Source: Lingula anatina
Taxonomy: Eukaryota > Brachiopoda > Lingulata > Lingulida > Lingulidae
Direction of reading: 5' to 3'
NCBI RefSeq assembly: GCF_001039355.2
Contig: NW_019773737.1
Coordinates: 188,397-252,396 of the forward strand
DNA length: 64,000 nucleotides
The position numbers and the translations under genes were made by a program. The number at the start of each line of letters is the position of its first letter. The first letter of the stretch is position 1. Positions 29,579 to 41,173 of this stretch are shown in pieces. The notes under the pieces were generated by a model that made no database searches, was not told the origin of the DNA, and was given only the letters and a program-made list of their open reading frames with translations.

Positions 29579-31042
29579 CTTGGAAGTCCTTACGCGCTGC
29601 GCTGATGTTGGAGACGATGTTGGCCACGTGACCCAGAACCGAGGCAAACAGGAGCAGAGCACAGATCATCTGCATGATGAGGAAGAAATACTGACCGGAG
29701 GTCTGAGGTCGCGTGGACAGCGTCCCCGTCGTGGTCATCATCAGGGTGCTCCAATACAACGCAGACATATACTCTATCCCCGCATCCGGTGACGATCCGT
29801 TCTGGGTCCGGAGTTCCCAGAAATCCTGGTGTTTAATGTCTATTTTTACGGCAACGATGTGAAATAGACAAGCGTTCCAGTGGAAGATAGCCAAGAGGTA
29901 GTTAAGGAGAGTGATAGTCCGTATAACGTTAGGGTAGTTTGTGTGCCTCTCCGTTCTATCCAAGAATGTCCAGTAGCGGTAGATTTTTACCAGTCGAAAA
30001 CCACGAAGTAATGAATTAAAATCGATCGAAAGATACAAAAAATCCAGTGGAAGCAAGCAAAGACAGTCAATATAAAACATTGTAGAATTCATATAATGAA
30101 GCCGTAACTTTGTCACGTCAGTCTGCAAGACACCTTCGTCCAGAAAACCCGTCCGAAAATGCACCACAATGTCTAGAAGGTATATAAAATCTGCTGTATA
30201 ATCCAGCGTGAACCACAACGCCATATTGTTCTCATTAATTTCAGCGAAGGCGAACCTGTAGATGGGCACCCAGAAATTGTACAGAAACGCCAGACTTACT
30301 ATTGAGGACCACCAGTAACACAAACGTCCTGATGGGTCAAATATGAACGTCCACGCACAACCATCTTTGTCACTGGAATTTGTGGACGTTTCCACTTTTT
30401 CATATTTCATGCTCCTTTTCCCAAATTTCTCCTCGATTTCTTTTCTCCTTTGTTTCCGGATTGAACGCGGCGTGACAACGTCCTGCGAACGCGAGCGGAG
30501 AGAACGGTTTAAGAATGTCACTTCATCCTTCGTACTCTTCCGCTTAATGCGGTCAAATTTACTGGTTACAACGTCTATTAGACTTTGCTTGGAGGGAGTA
30601 CGAGACTTTTGAGCCACTCCCGGGGGCGTCATGGGGTGCTTACCAGAGTATATGGGAGAGGCATCTAGGGACCTGCCTTTACTCCCGCTCAGACGCTCCC
30701 CTATAAGTTTAGTCCTGTCATGGGGCGAACTGCGAGGGTACGTGGGCCCAGGGAGCGTGTGAGGCCCATTGAGAGCAATCGTCTCTTCCTTTCTACCGTC
30801 TTTACTGACCACGGCGATCTGCTCGAGCTCGTGGTCACTGCTGTCCGTGTGGTCTCCTTGGCCACAGGGGGTGTACTTGACCGTGCGCTCGGCCTCGGTT
30901 GCGTTGTTCCGCCTCGAGACCATCATAAGGCGCTTGATGAAAATCCCGTGTATTACCACCTGGAAGGGGTCCGAAAGAAAGTAAAATGGGAACCGGGTAT
31001 CCTTCACGCGCGCCAGCGAGAACCGGGGGACGAGACACTTTG
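29579..31042 (-). CDS. CNG channel-like subunit, large exon (cytosolic N-terminal region, S1-S6 and pore); partial gene
   Basis: Encodes the membrane core of a cyclic-nucleotide-gated cation channel of the plasma or ciliary membrane. Numbering follows my three-exon model. S1 is about 333-354, after the family hallmark DPSGRL. S2 is about 366-388, followed by HFRTGFLDEG. S3 is about 412-433. S4 (about 436-457) has the spaced basic residues LLRGFRLVKIYRYW, followed by the CNG signature TERHTNYPN. S5 is about 465-491, the pore loop about 515-541 and S6 about 544-574, ending SNISAARKDFQ. The NYPN motif and S6 end resemble CNGA-type subunits. The exon ends at a strong donor (CAAG then GTAAGT), phase 1. 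The reading frame runs past it to a stop at 29472, but those codons are intronic. The 5' boundary is uncertain: I favour the acceptor after CCCCCACCAG, giving 31042. Alternatives are an acceptor at 30959 or the ATG at 30926; the GTG at 31007 is not a credible start. The selectivity filter reads TTTGTLS, without the usual Glu after Gly. C-linker and cNMP-binding exons were not found. The family is clear; the exact orthologue is not. Confidence 0.87.
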
Positions 31043-32061
31043 CTGGTGGGGGTGGGGTAACTTGTGTGATGTTGGTGCGGAACTAATCGTCTCCCTGTCC
31101 TCATCGGGCTGCCAGAATGCTCCTGGAAACTACCAGTGGCGCCCGTCCTTCAAATGCGTGCTAAGACACGCTACCGCAACCACATCCCTTTTTGTGTAAT
31201 TACCCAGACTGCAAAAAAATCGTCCACAATATTTCAATTTCCTTCTATTTGCAGTTAATATTGACTGATAACACCTGTTGGAATTGCTTTTAACTTACGT
31301 GCCTGCGGTTGAAATCCCAAGTTTACTTTTTGTGCAATTTTTACTGTCGATTCCAATAGCTGTCAGTTGGCATTCCAACTACCAGAGTCAGCCAAGCTGC
31401 TCCAAGTCGAACGTTTTCAAGCGCGGCTTGCTATCAGTATCTTATATCTTCGCCTTTGATGTCAAATAATCACTAATGTTTATAAGGGTATGTTGGGGTT
31501 AGAAAATAAGCACCGGCTTTTGTATGGTGTTCCCTTCTCTCAATAGATGGAGCTGCTGCATGACAAATCCCAGAGAAACACTCTTGGGAGAGCGCGTTTG
31601 ATTGCCTCTCTAAGCGGTTTGCCAAATTAAATTCCAGATCCTTCCTCTCCTTTTTGTGTGCTATCTCGAACTTAGTATTTCAGCTTAAATTGCTCTTCCT
31701 TTTTAATGAAAGTGTATTAAAGTGACTTCATACCCTTTAATTGGTAAGCCGATCTATTCTTGTGCCCCGGCCTTTGATTGGTGGAATATTTTCCAACAAG
31801 TTATACAATAGGGGCTTACTCAGACCGTGCTCTTTGTACTGGAAGATCAAGCAAGACACCCACTCACCATTACTGTGAACATTCCCACATCCAATGGAAC
31901 TTTACCATGTGACCTATTCCTCTCAAATTATTGATTGAATATTCACGTAATTAACTTCTTCCTATTTAAGGGATATATGCATTTTTTAATGCCCGGCTGA
32001 ATTATACGTTAAGGTTAAGTTCTCGCCTCTTCCGATACTTAAAACAAGACGTTTATCTCAC

Positions 32062-32234
32062 CTCTTTTCCTCACACGTCGGTACTCTGCTCGTAAATCGT
32101 TACCATCCCGGCAAGAAGTGGGCGAATCACATCCGTCAAAAACGCCTGGAAAGATATAGTTTCTCGTTTCCCTATATGATATGTCACTGCTAACTTTGAC
32201 GGGTGATTTGGTCGGATGGTCTTCCAACGTGCTT
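32062..32234 (-). CDS. Probable upstream coding exon of the CNG channel gene (57 codons)
   Basis: This is an inferred exon. It has an acceptor (TTGATTTGTCAG) at its 5' side and a donor (AAAAGAG then GTGAGA) at its 3' side. Between them lies one open frame with a hydrophilic, charged, Ser/Thr-rich composition, beginning STLEDHPTKS and ending AEYRRVRKR. It starts with the last base of a split codon and ends with the first base of the next. The latter matches the phase required by the acceptor at 31042, where G plus CA makes an Ala codon. It lies about 1 kb upstream of the large exon on the same strand. The composition suits the cytosolic N-terminal tail of a CNG subunit, but such tails are poorly conserved and I recognise no domain. 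Transcript data could easily overturn this model. Confidence 0.45.
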
Positions 32235-32813
32235 CTGACAAATCAATAGCATCAGCGTATTTTTTTTACTACGGAGTGCAAAAAGGCAAGCGCCGCTAGA
32301 GGACGTCAATATAGGAATAACTTAACGTATCAAGCCAACGTTTTTAACGCGGGAATGAAATCCCCGCGACAGTAATTTTGGTCGGCGATCACTACGACGC
32401 CTCGGCAGGTTTTATGATGAACACGTTAAAATGTGCTACTAAGGCCACACCACAATGTTCCTCCCTGTATTGGGAGCGGTCCTCAACAGTCGATACTCTG
32501 TGTCTTTTTTATCGAATCCCCTTCAGTAGTATACAGCAGCGTGAATGGCAACCGGATACTGCTCTACGGCGATCTCTGTGATCCAAAGCGATGTCGTTAA
32601 TGCGTGGAAATTGAAATATTCCTAATAGTGTTGTTTTAACCAAGCATTCCTGCAAAGAGCAACAGACTTTGAAGAACACTCACTATTTAATTCATCAACA
32701 CCAGCATTTTCTGAGGTGAAGGCGTAATTACCATAGTGTAACAAACACCACTTGACGATTATTCTGAGAGACCTGATTACAAGTGCAACTCACCTGAGAT
32801 GTCCTTAACTCAC

Positions 32814-32917
32814 ACCAGATGGCCTTCGATTAAGGGATTGACAAGAAAAGCTTCCGTTCTGTAGCATGCTGCTCTGTTGTGTGCGCTTCCGTTCGCGCTT
32901 TCGTCCTCGTCGTACAT
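32814..32917 (-). CDS. Possible first coding exon of the CNG channel gene (34 codons)
   Basis: This is an inferred exon. The ATG at 32917-32915 has A at -3 (context ACAATGT) and opens MYDEDESANGSAHN, an acidic, polar start. The frame reaches EGHL and then a split codon GT immediately before a consensus donor, GTGAGTTA. Without splicing it would stop at TGA two bases later. The two leftover bases match the single leading base of the exon at 32234, making a Val codon, so the model is phase-consistent across both introns. The frame is also open upstream of this ATG, back to at least 33055, so the exon could be longer or preceded by another. An alternative donor (CATCTCAG then GTGAGT at 32794) would leave the region as 5' UTR, with translation starting further downstream. 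GTCGTCTGC-type repeats begin just upstream, at about 33.1 kb. Confidence 0.38.
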
Positions 32918-33094
32918 TGTATCTGCGTTAATGCCCAAGGCAAATCGGCTGTATGCGGGAAACAAGACGAGTTGTTCCTTTGAACGCTGCACAATCGATT
33001 GTAGCGTAGTTGGTATTCTCCGTGCGTATTGCGGACGCCGGCAGCTGTCAAGCAATCTCGAGCAGGGGGCAGTGTCCTGTCGTTTGTTGCTCTC

Positions 33095-33640
33095 GTTTAC
33101 AGACGTCGTCTGCTTGCTGATGGCCGTCCCCTTAAATTGGAGTCGTCTGCGGCCGTCGTAAAGTAGAGATGTTCGACTGATTATAGTGATCTTTTACGAG
33201 TAGTTTAAGAGCACAGACATCGTTTTCCTGTTCTATTTTTGTGGAGTGATTTGTCTGGCATCCACTAGTTTCTACAAAGCTGGCCTGACATTGACTGACT
33301 ACACCGATCCACTGCCTGCTACGATCGTCTTTGTCGATTGTTTGAAAAGTATTCACCTTCCTTTTTACAGTCCACTTTCACTTATTTGTCGATTGAAATT
33401 ACTAGTATACATCTAGGATATGCCCGAACGTTCTTTGGCCGACTTTTGATTTTTGCTGCCGTCTGCTTTTGTTGATCTGTTGTGCACGGCGTTTCGCTTC
33501 CGTCAATCGTTTGAAAAGGTGTCTTGTTTCAGTTATATCTTTATCTTCAAGTATTAATTCACTGCTCATTTGAAAGTCACGTCTGCTTTTTGTCATGAAG
33601 CCGGTGGTCTGCGACTGTCGTCTGCGACGCTAAGCTAAGG
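33095..33640 (-). repeat. GCAGACGAC-type repeat cluster, minus orientation
   Basis: GTCGTCTGC occurs near 33106, 33144 and 33620, with variants such as CCGTCTGC and ACGTCTGC between. TCGATTGTTTGAAAAG and TCAATCGTTTGAAAAGG also recur. It is the opposite orientation of the other two clusters and lies just upstream of the proposed CNG first exon. Confidence 0.55.
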
Positions 33641-35465
33641 ACAGTGACGCTAAGGATAGTCACGCAAAAGACTCGTATTCCCTTCGAATGATATTCCTTA
33701 ATACTCTTCAATGTAGGAGCTCACTGACCTTTTATTGACCTTTTAATTGGCCTTGACCTTTAACTGATCCTTTTCATTAAGTTTTATTCATCAGACATTA
33801 ACTGCAGTAACGGGTGACAGAAGCGTTGTTTACTTTTGCTGTAATACAAGAATCAATAAGCAACCCGGCCAGTTTTATGAGAAAGATACAACTTCTTGGC
33901 CATTACGACAATAATTCAAAACAATTGTCCAGACGGTTGCTTCCGATGTCCTATATCTGATCTTTATGCGTTCGTAAACACTTTTATGCGAATGTATGAC
34001 CGTAGACGGCTTCATGTAAAGCTATACGTCGTGTGGTATGTTTGGCTCTGCGTATGTCCAGCAATGGAAATGGTTCAACTAAAAGTCCCTTGATAACAAG
34101 TCAATTCCAAGTAATATTGATATATGTATATATCCTCAGAATTCACATTTGTCGACCGTCTGTCACAACCGTGTTTTATCCCCGTTCTTTTATCTTCATT
34201 TATTCGAGATAAACCAACAAGTTTCTTCAGCAGAAATTATGTCACTCGTCAGAATATAGAACAAATTCTTCTCTTAGGGCTTATTCCACGGATTTCGTTC
34301 TAAGAACACCGTAGTAGTTTTAATTAATCACTTTCCTTATTTAGCATTCGCTGACGCCTTTATGCAAGCCAAATTGGCAAAGATGTAGGTAAGGCGTCAC
34401 GAAATAAGCTCTGATTTTTTTTACAGCTTCAAATCTAAATTTCCTATGGCAGATATGTATATAATCCCAAGATATAACGTGACGTCACAGTAGCTTTTTG
34501 TCACTATCTAGTGTAAACAAGCACAGTAAAGCGCACAGCTCTCGACTGCTACGTCTCCGTTGTCAACTAAAGGAACTGGGGACCTTAGAGTCAATTATAA
34601 AACCATTCCTAGGAATGAAAGTTCTGCGTTATGTGTTGTTTAATCCTCCTTAATTCTATTAATGCGAAGCTCACAAAACGCTCCCGTCGTTTGTCGAGTA
34701 ATCTGAAATAAAGCGATTAGTTCGTTAGTGATTTTACACGTAACCAGTATTCATGAATTGATATATTGAGGGATTTTGGTCGCACCGACAGGTACGTCAA
34801 TACGACTGCTATGGCGAACCCAGTATTTTGCAACAAAGCTCACGAGTACCAATACATAAATACGAAAAAGTAAACAAAGACAACATTATATTATTTCATG
34901 GTGTGTTGGAGTGATAACATTGAAGGGGCTGAACCCCCCCCCCCCCAACGTGCCCCCCCCCTACACCCCCTGTCCACCGTTATATTGCCAATACACTGCT
35001 CATTACAATATAGTTGAAAAGGACTGACGTGTAATGGTTCAAAGCTATACAAATAGTTTCCACAGTACACATTTTATATTCAACGACAGTTAAAATGAAC
35101 TGAAATAAAGAAGTAGAAGCAGAGGAAAAGCAACAACAACAACTACAATAATTTAACATATATAGGACTACCGGTATCATTTACACAAATATACACATCA
35201 TCCAACTTTCTGATGCATTGAAATAAACCATAACAGTAAGAGCAATAATTCATAAGTTCTATTGGATGTATGCTCTCTTTCCTTCTGTGACAGACCTAAC
35301 AATAGCTACAAGAACACAATGCGGGTTGTTTTGAGTCTTTTGCAAATATACTTTATGTCTAAGTATTCGATGAGAGTAAACTGATTGCGTCATTATCACA
35401 ATGTTGAGCTGTGTAACAGACATAGTTACAAATCCTTTGCCATATAAATTGGATCAGTAGTGTAA
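33641..35465. other. Spacer, no gene recognised
   Basis: AT-rich; C-runs at 34936-34963. Confidence 0.55.
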
Positions 35466-35640
35466 GGCCGCATTCAGAACAGTGGACTAACTAGTCCGCG
35501 GCTCAAATATGGCGACACACTTAAAAGGTTGCCGTCTAATCTGCTAATAGACACTGAATAGATATCCCGTGGGGAAGTATTCAAGTGGGTCGGCCATATT
35601 TGACCCTCGGACTAGTTAGTCCACTGTTCTGAATGCGACC
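35466..35640. mobile_element. Palindromic MITE, type 4 (175 bp), TAA/TAA flanks
   Basis: The left end GGCCGCATTCAGAACAGTGG and the right end (reverse complement GGTCGCATTCAGAACAGTGG) are almost perfect inverted repeats. They continue through ACTAACTAGTCC and TCAAATATGGC. It is flanked by TAA at 35463-35465 and 35641-35643. Confidence 0.9.
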
Positions 35641-36344
35641 TAATACTGAATGTATTCCAGCTCCGAATAAAAGTATGCAAGGCCGTTGACCTCATTTAGT
35701 TCTGGACCCTTTCTAACGAGTAAAGTAAATTTCTTTAATCAAGAGCTAATATTGAAATTGTTTACGTCCAATATTCCGATGTCTGCCCAGGGTATCTTCA
35801 TCAGGCAATGAGGCTTTCCAGGTGAATAGCCTCTATTCAGGAGATATACTTGGAGGTAAACATGTTCAATATTAGATGTAGATTGAACAAAATCACTTTA
35901 CCCTTATAACACGACACAACTAATGAAATTTTTCTCTGGGTCCTTTCTTGTCTCATCATACATTGAAGACTTGGACTAATGCAATTAACAGGCCCAGTTT
36001 AACAAGTACTGACCAAGGACCAAAGGGTTTATGATTGTGTCCAACAACCCTGCCCCCCCCCCCCTCTGACGAACTGCTCCTTCCATTTTTACTGTAAAAC
36101 TATACCGCTACTGATAACATAAAACAGTCCTACCTGTGAATCGCCCACTACGTTCATTGTTATCAAGATGTAGCCCCATTATTTGAATTACCTGTAGGTT
36201 GTCCTTTTGAAGTGCTGAGTAAATGTACAGATTAAATGAAGCCGTGTTTTTAGGGCACGGTATTAAGTCTCTAACAACCCACATTAAAGATTTATCCAAT
36301 GACTTCATGGTATGTGTCAGTTAAAGACGGGTGTCACATGGTTA

Positions 36345-36376
36345 TGTGTGTGTGTATGTGTGTGTGTGTGTGTGTG
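36345..36376. repeat. (GT)n microsatellite
   Basis: Short GT array with one GTAT interruption. Confidence 0.85.
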
Positions 36377-37701
36377 CTTGTGGAGGTGGTAAATGCTCGT
36401 GTGTGCTTTGCGTGAGTTCGCGTGCAAGAGAGCGCCCGTGCGTCTGCACTCGCCTTTATGTACGAAGGGAAAAAGAAAAAAAGAGAGATTACGTTTAATA
36501 TACGGGAGACTGAAATGTAAACAAAAAATGGAGTTTTGCAGAGAAGGAAAACATCTTGATTGAAAAGGAAGAACAGTTAACTGTACCAACATAAAGAGAC
36601 ACACCTTTTCCGTAACTGTTCCATACAGTTTCACTGGCCTGGGTCCGTTTACTCACAAAAGGAGGAGCGGAAGACGGAATAAATATTGTAATCAGATCGA
36701 GGGCCTTACGTCTTCCATACAGTACATGCCTTATGAAATTGACTTCAGAGAAACTACATGCAGTTTCCTAGAAAGTTTATCCAGGAAATGAGAATACCAA
36801 TAAAAATATATCAAGAATTTCATTCAGTTCGGAAATGAGTGCCGAAAATAAACTATATATTTCCTCTCCTATTCTGTATATCGTTGAGGAAATAAGCAAT
36901 TATCGTAAGACTGCCTTGTATAAGACATCTTACGTGGAAAGCGTCTTCTCAGAACCAGCCCACAGTATATATACACTGGTATATACACTGGTCGCCTTTC
37001 TGCTACCGATTCTTGAATTACTTTGTAACGACAACATTTTTGGGCTCATAAAGTACTGATAGGAGCGAAGAAATAGGGTGGAAAAAGTAGAAAATCAAAA
37101 TATAGAGAACAAGAGCACTATTGCGAATAGACCGTTTAGCATAAAAGAATACCGTATATTAGACAAAATACGTTGCAAAATGGCGGTAAAAAAAACTTTA
37201 TATTAGGCATCCCATGCCCATTATTTACCCCCATAACGTCAAGTGTGTTTTCGTTTCTGTGCATCACATAATCGTATATAATTCAAATATGATCGTTTTT
37301 AAACATACACGTAATTCAGACGAAATGCACATTATATGTCATTAAATACATCGCATTTGCAAAACAGTTTTGAATATATGTGCCTACATTGAACCCCTAT
37401 TCAATGAAGAGGTTATATACGAGCAATTCAAATGCACTGCGTGTGGGATTTTCATAATGATGCCAGTTGATGCCTTACAGTTTAGAGAAAATTATACCAT
37501 TATCCTTATAATGTCACCAGGTAATAACGTAGAAGTTAGATCAAATTATGTTATTTTCTTAGTCCAAATGACATGAGATGAAGATAGCCCGGCACGTATG
37601 AGTCAGTTGGTATAAAAAAATGCATGCATACACAATGTCTGCTGTTCATTTTATAAAGAAAATTTAAGATAGATCAAAGTATAAATGATTACTTGAGAAT
37701 T

Positions 37702-37713
37702 CAAATAAATAGA

Positions 37714-37753
<40 letters not shown>
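37702..37753. repeat. (AAAT)n microsatellite
   Basis: About 12 units after AATAGAT. It could be the tail of an unrecognised retroelement. Confidence 0.9.
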
Positions 37754-39248
37754 ACAGACTGCACTCTCGCATTGTTTGCTCAAATATATTTTGATATAAT
37801 AGCATTCCCATTTTTATACACGTACCAACAGGACATTAAGCTTTAAATGGTAATTCATGAGGTTTTTGACCGATCTTCTTTTGAATTGTGATGGATTTGT
37901 TGCAAAATTCTGATAACTTGAGTATCCTTTGCGTCGTCGGCATGCACGACATGCTATTTAAAAGACGCGTACTGGTATATAAACGTGTAATAAGACAGTA
38001 TAAACATTTTCTGGTCCTACTGCAACCACAATTGACTTTAATCCTCAAATATGGTGTTCGTGGAACAAAAAGGCTAGATGCAACAGGGTGAGAGGTACAG
38101 GTGTACAAAAAACTAGATGTGGCCCCCTTCGCACAAACGTTGATAAGAATATTAATGTTATATGTACATGTACATGTATGTATGACGATGCCATGCATGT
38201 AGCACGCAGACCCTACGGAGAAGTGTAATTAATTAATTAATGACGCACCTATTCGTGCCAATGCTAGTATTCACTAAGACATCAAGCAGAGAATGTTGAG
38301 TTCCAAAACAGACACGAAACTGACAGGTGCTTGTTAATGACAGAGTAGCAGCTTCCGGTTCCTGTCCAGCACCGTCACGCTCTCCCACTACAGTATCCCA
38401 CGCCATCAACCAATCAAAAGGATGAATACATACATGTATAGGAGATAAACAATCACTCGTCCGCTGAGCACATATTGCTTACGTGTGCTCTATCATGATA
38501 CCGTAGACTGCTCGGACGAGATCCCCTTTTGACCCGGAAACCGGGCCAAGTCGCGTAAGCGAGGTAACAGATGTTACTAGACTAATCTAAACATCAAACG
38601 ACACTAACAACTGGTGAAGAAAATGTAAAAGGAACTCTTGCACGATAACATATTGCCCATGTCAAGGGCTATTCCTAGAGATCTTCTACATGTATTTCTG
38701 AATTTCTAATACTATCCCGGGGTCTTTTTTTTAACAGATTTACAAATTATATAAAAATTTAACTTTTAAAGACCATTCCTTTTTTCGCCTAACCAGAGTT
38801 GTCCCAGTGATTCGTTCTCTTTTAGTTCTCATAAGAACCAAATTTTTTCGTTGAAGTAGATTTTTTTAAAAAGATGTGGCTCACCTAGATCTGCCGTCAT
38901 CAACTCAAACAACAAGAGAATGTTACAGAAAATGTCATTCACCTATACTGTACCTTGCAATAAACATACAATGACGCCATCACGTCAAAAACGAAATCTC
39001 GATCGTTCTAGTCTGACCACACCCACTAACAAAACCGCAAAACATCGTCCCCGGGAACGCTTTAAACAGCCTTAATGACGTTTAATGAAAAGTGATAGAT
39101 ATTGAGCGGCAGCGAAGAATGGATCGTAAGCGTGCATCTCGGAAGACGTAATCTCCTCACGGCCCAGGCCCCGTGGGGCGGAAACACGGCCTCAAATGTG
39201 ATAGACAAGAGAGCTCCTGTTGTTCAGCACGATCGATATTTAGTCAAG

Positions 39249-39250
<2 letters not shown>

Positions 39251-39292
<42 letters not shown>
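39251..39292. repeat. (GA)n microsatellite
   Basis: About 21 perfect AG units. It creates spurious Arg/Glu-rich frames. Confidence 0.95.
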
Positions 39293-39294
<2 letters not shown>

Positions 39295-40976
39295 GAAGGA
39301 GGGTTCAGACTTTCATAAAACAGGAACGAATGTTTGTGATCCTGAATTGGCGATACGGGGGTTGGGGGCAAGGATCACACCTGTCAATTATTCTATTGGA
39401 ATTCTATTTCGACAGGGAACTTGTAGCCAGACTTTATATTGAGGGTGTAAGTAGTCTCATTCCTTGTAGAGTATATTGAAATTTTACCAAAATATTCGGC
39501 TCAATAAAAACAAGAGCTGTTTATTGAAAAATAACACTTCCAGACGTTATACTGGTACTCTACAGGCACATAAGGGTTTTGACAAACAGGCTTTGGGAAA
39601 TAAATAGTCTGATTTCAGTCTAAATATAGATCTAAATCCACAATCAACATTGTAGTTAGACAGCCCTCATGAATATAACCACATATTTAATGTCCGATAA
39701 ATTGTCATCATTGGTAGATATTATAGTAAAACAGGGCCCTGGATTGAAGTGGACTTAACCTAGTGTAAATTTATATCTAAATGTTGCCCAGACAGGCGTG
39801 TGAAGATATTGGGAATTTGGGTATCAATTGTTGCCTTGACGATCAATTATCATTAAAGGAAGGAGTTTAAATTTGGTTTACATGTTTAAATCCATGACCT
39901 AGTTTAAAAAAAAAGATTTTTGGGATTGGCCTATAGACGGCTATAAATGCATAGACGACTAAGCCAGGTCGACTTTGCAATATTGGCCAGGTTGCGTCAC
40001 TTTGACATCTGGCACTCAATAAAAGTACTTGAAATTACTAGACGGGTTCTTATAACAACTGCAAGCCAAACGATTGGCAAGACATTCATAGTTTTCTGAT
40101 AAATTACTGAATACAACAGGACGGCGACCTTTTAGATTCTTTATCAAACGCAACTTAGTCGGATAAAATGATTTTCAGTCTGCACTAAGGTCGATTTTTG
40201 ACTTAAGTCGTTTTATAAGGCAAGCGTTTTATACTTCAGTTGAAAAGGGAGATGGATAGGTACATGTAGATATACACGAAATAAAGCTGAGCGGATAGAT
40301 TTCTTCAAAGATTGAAAAGATAGACAGAGATCGTTGGGAATGGGATTCCGACATGACCATGATACCCAAAGTTATCATTTGTTCTACGACAGACATTCAA
40401 CTGTTAAATATTTATCAGAAAATGGGTAACGACGGCGTAATGGATTTTGTTCTCTTTATTTCTGTTTTTTTATTTCAGGATTGGTCTCGCTCTTCTTATC
40501 GATCGATATTTATTCAATCCTCGGATATTTAGTATGTCTGGTCCGTACGTGGATCAGCTTTCTTATGTCACAGTTTTTACCCCCGAGACACACAAAACAG
40601 GATAAAGTTTCGTATAACTGGGTTAATAGGTAATACGGAATAAACAGTGAGACTAAGAGCCTATGTTGCTTTCTTTCCTTGGGTCTTATACATGTATATA
40701 CTCATACTTACTTGTTACTGAAATAGAAGACGAAGCGCAATCACTATAGTATAATCTTTAGTCGAACCGTTTATTGCAGTGAAATAATTTAACGGCACAC
40801 GTTCCGTTCCATTTGAGTCGATCACAAATTCAGCGCCTGAAACAGCTCTTGAATACATTTACACGTAATCCGACAATACAAAATACGACCCGTCGTCATG
40901 TTGCGTAAGCGAGATCTATTATCAATGGAGGTCGTCTTAAGGATTACACGCTCATTTCTTTGTATTAATTTACATT

Positions 40977-41173
40977 CACATAGGCACCATCGGTCTACGT
41001 GTATCGACCCAACTCTGCCCGGACTCTCGCTGACTGCAATCAGTTTAACTGATCATGCCTCCTCTTGTCTCCAACGTTCTGCTTATAGACACTGAATAGA
41101 TTCCCCGTGGGGGAATATTCAAGTGGGGCGGCTATATTTGGTCCTCGGACTAGTTAGTCCACTGAATGCGGCC
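40977..41173. mobile_element. Chimeric MITE: type 3 left half joined to type 4 right half
   Basis: From 40977, CACATAGGCACCATCGGTCT and CTCGCTGACTGCAATCAG are the left arm of type 3. From about 41087, TAGACACTGAATAGAT through CGGACTAGTTAGTCCACTG and GAATGCGGCC is the right arm of type 4. The matching opposite arms of both are missing. The junction is near 41085. Confidence 0.72.

Larger units (their letters stand above)
35641..40976. other. Spacer, microsatellites only
   Basis: GT, AAAT and GA arrays, plus a short TATATACACTGG duplication at about 36967-36990. No gene identified. Confidence 0.5.

Noticed and set aside
31005-31007. GTG at 31007 as start of the channel protein
   Set aside because: It is not an ATG. 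Eukaryotic initiation there is unlikely, and the frame continues upstream to a good splice acceptor.
30720-31199. 159-codon plus-strand frame
   Set aside because: Antisense shadow of the CNG exon, which has clear family motifs on the other strand.
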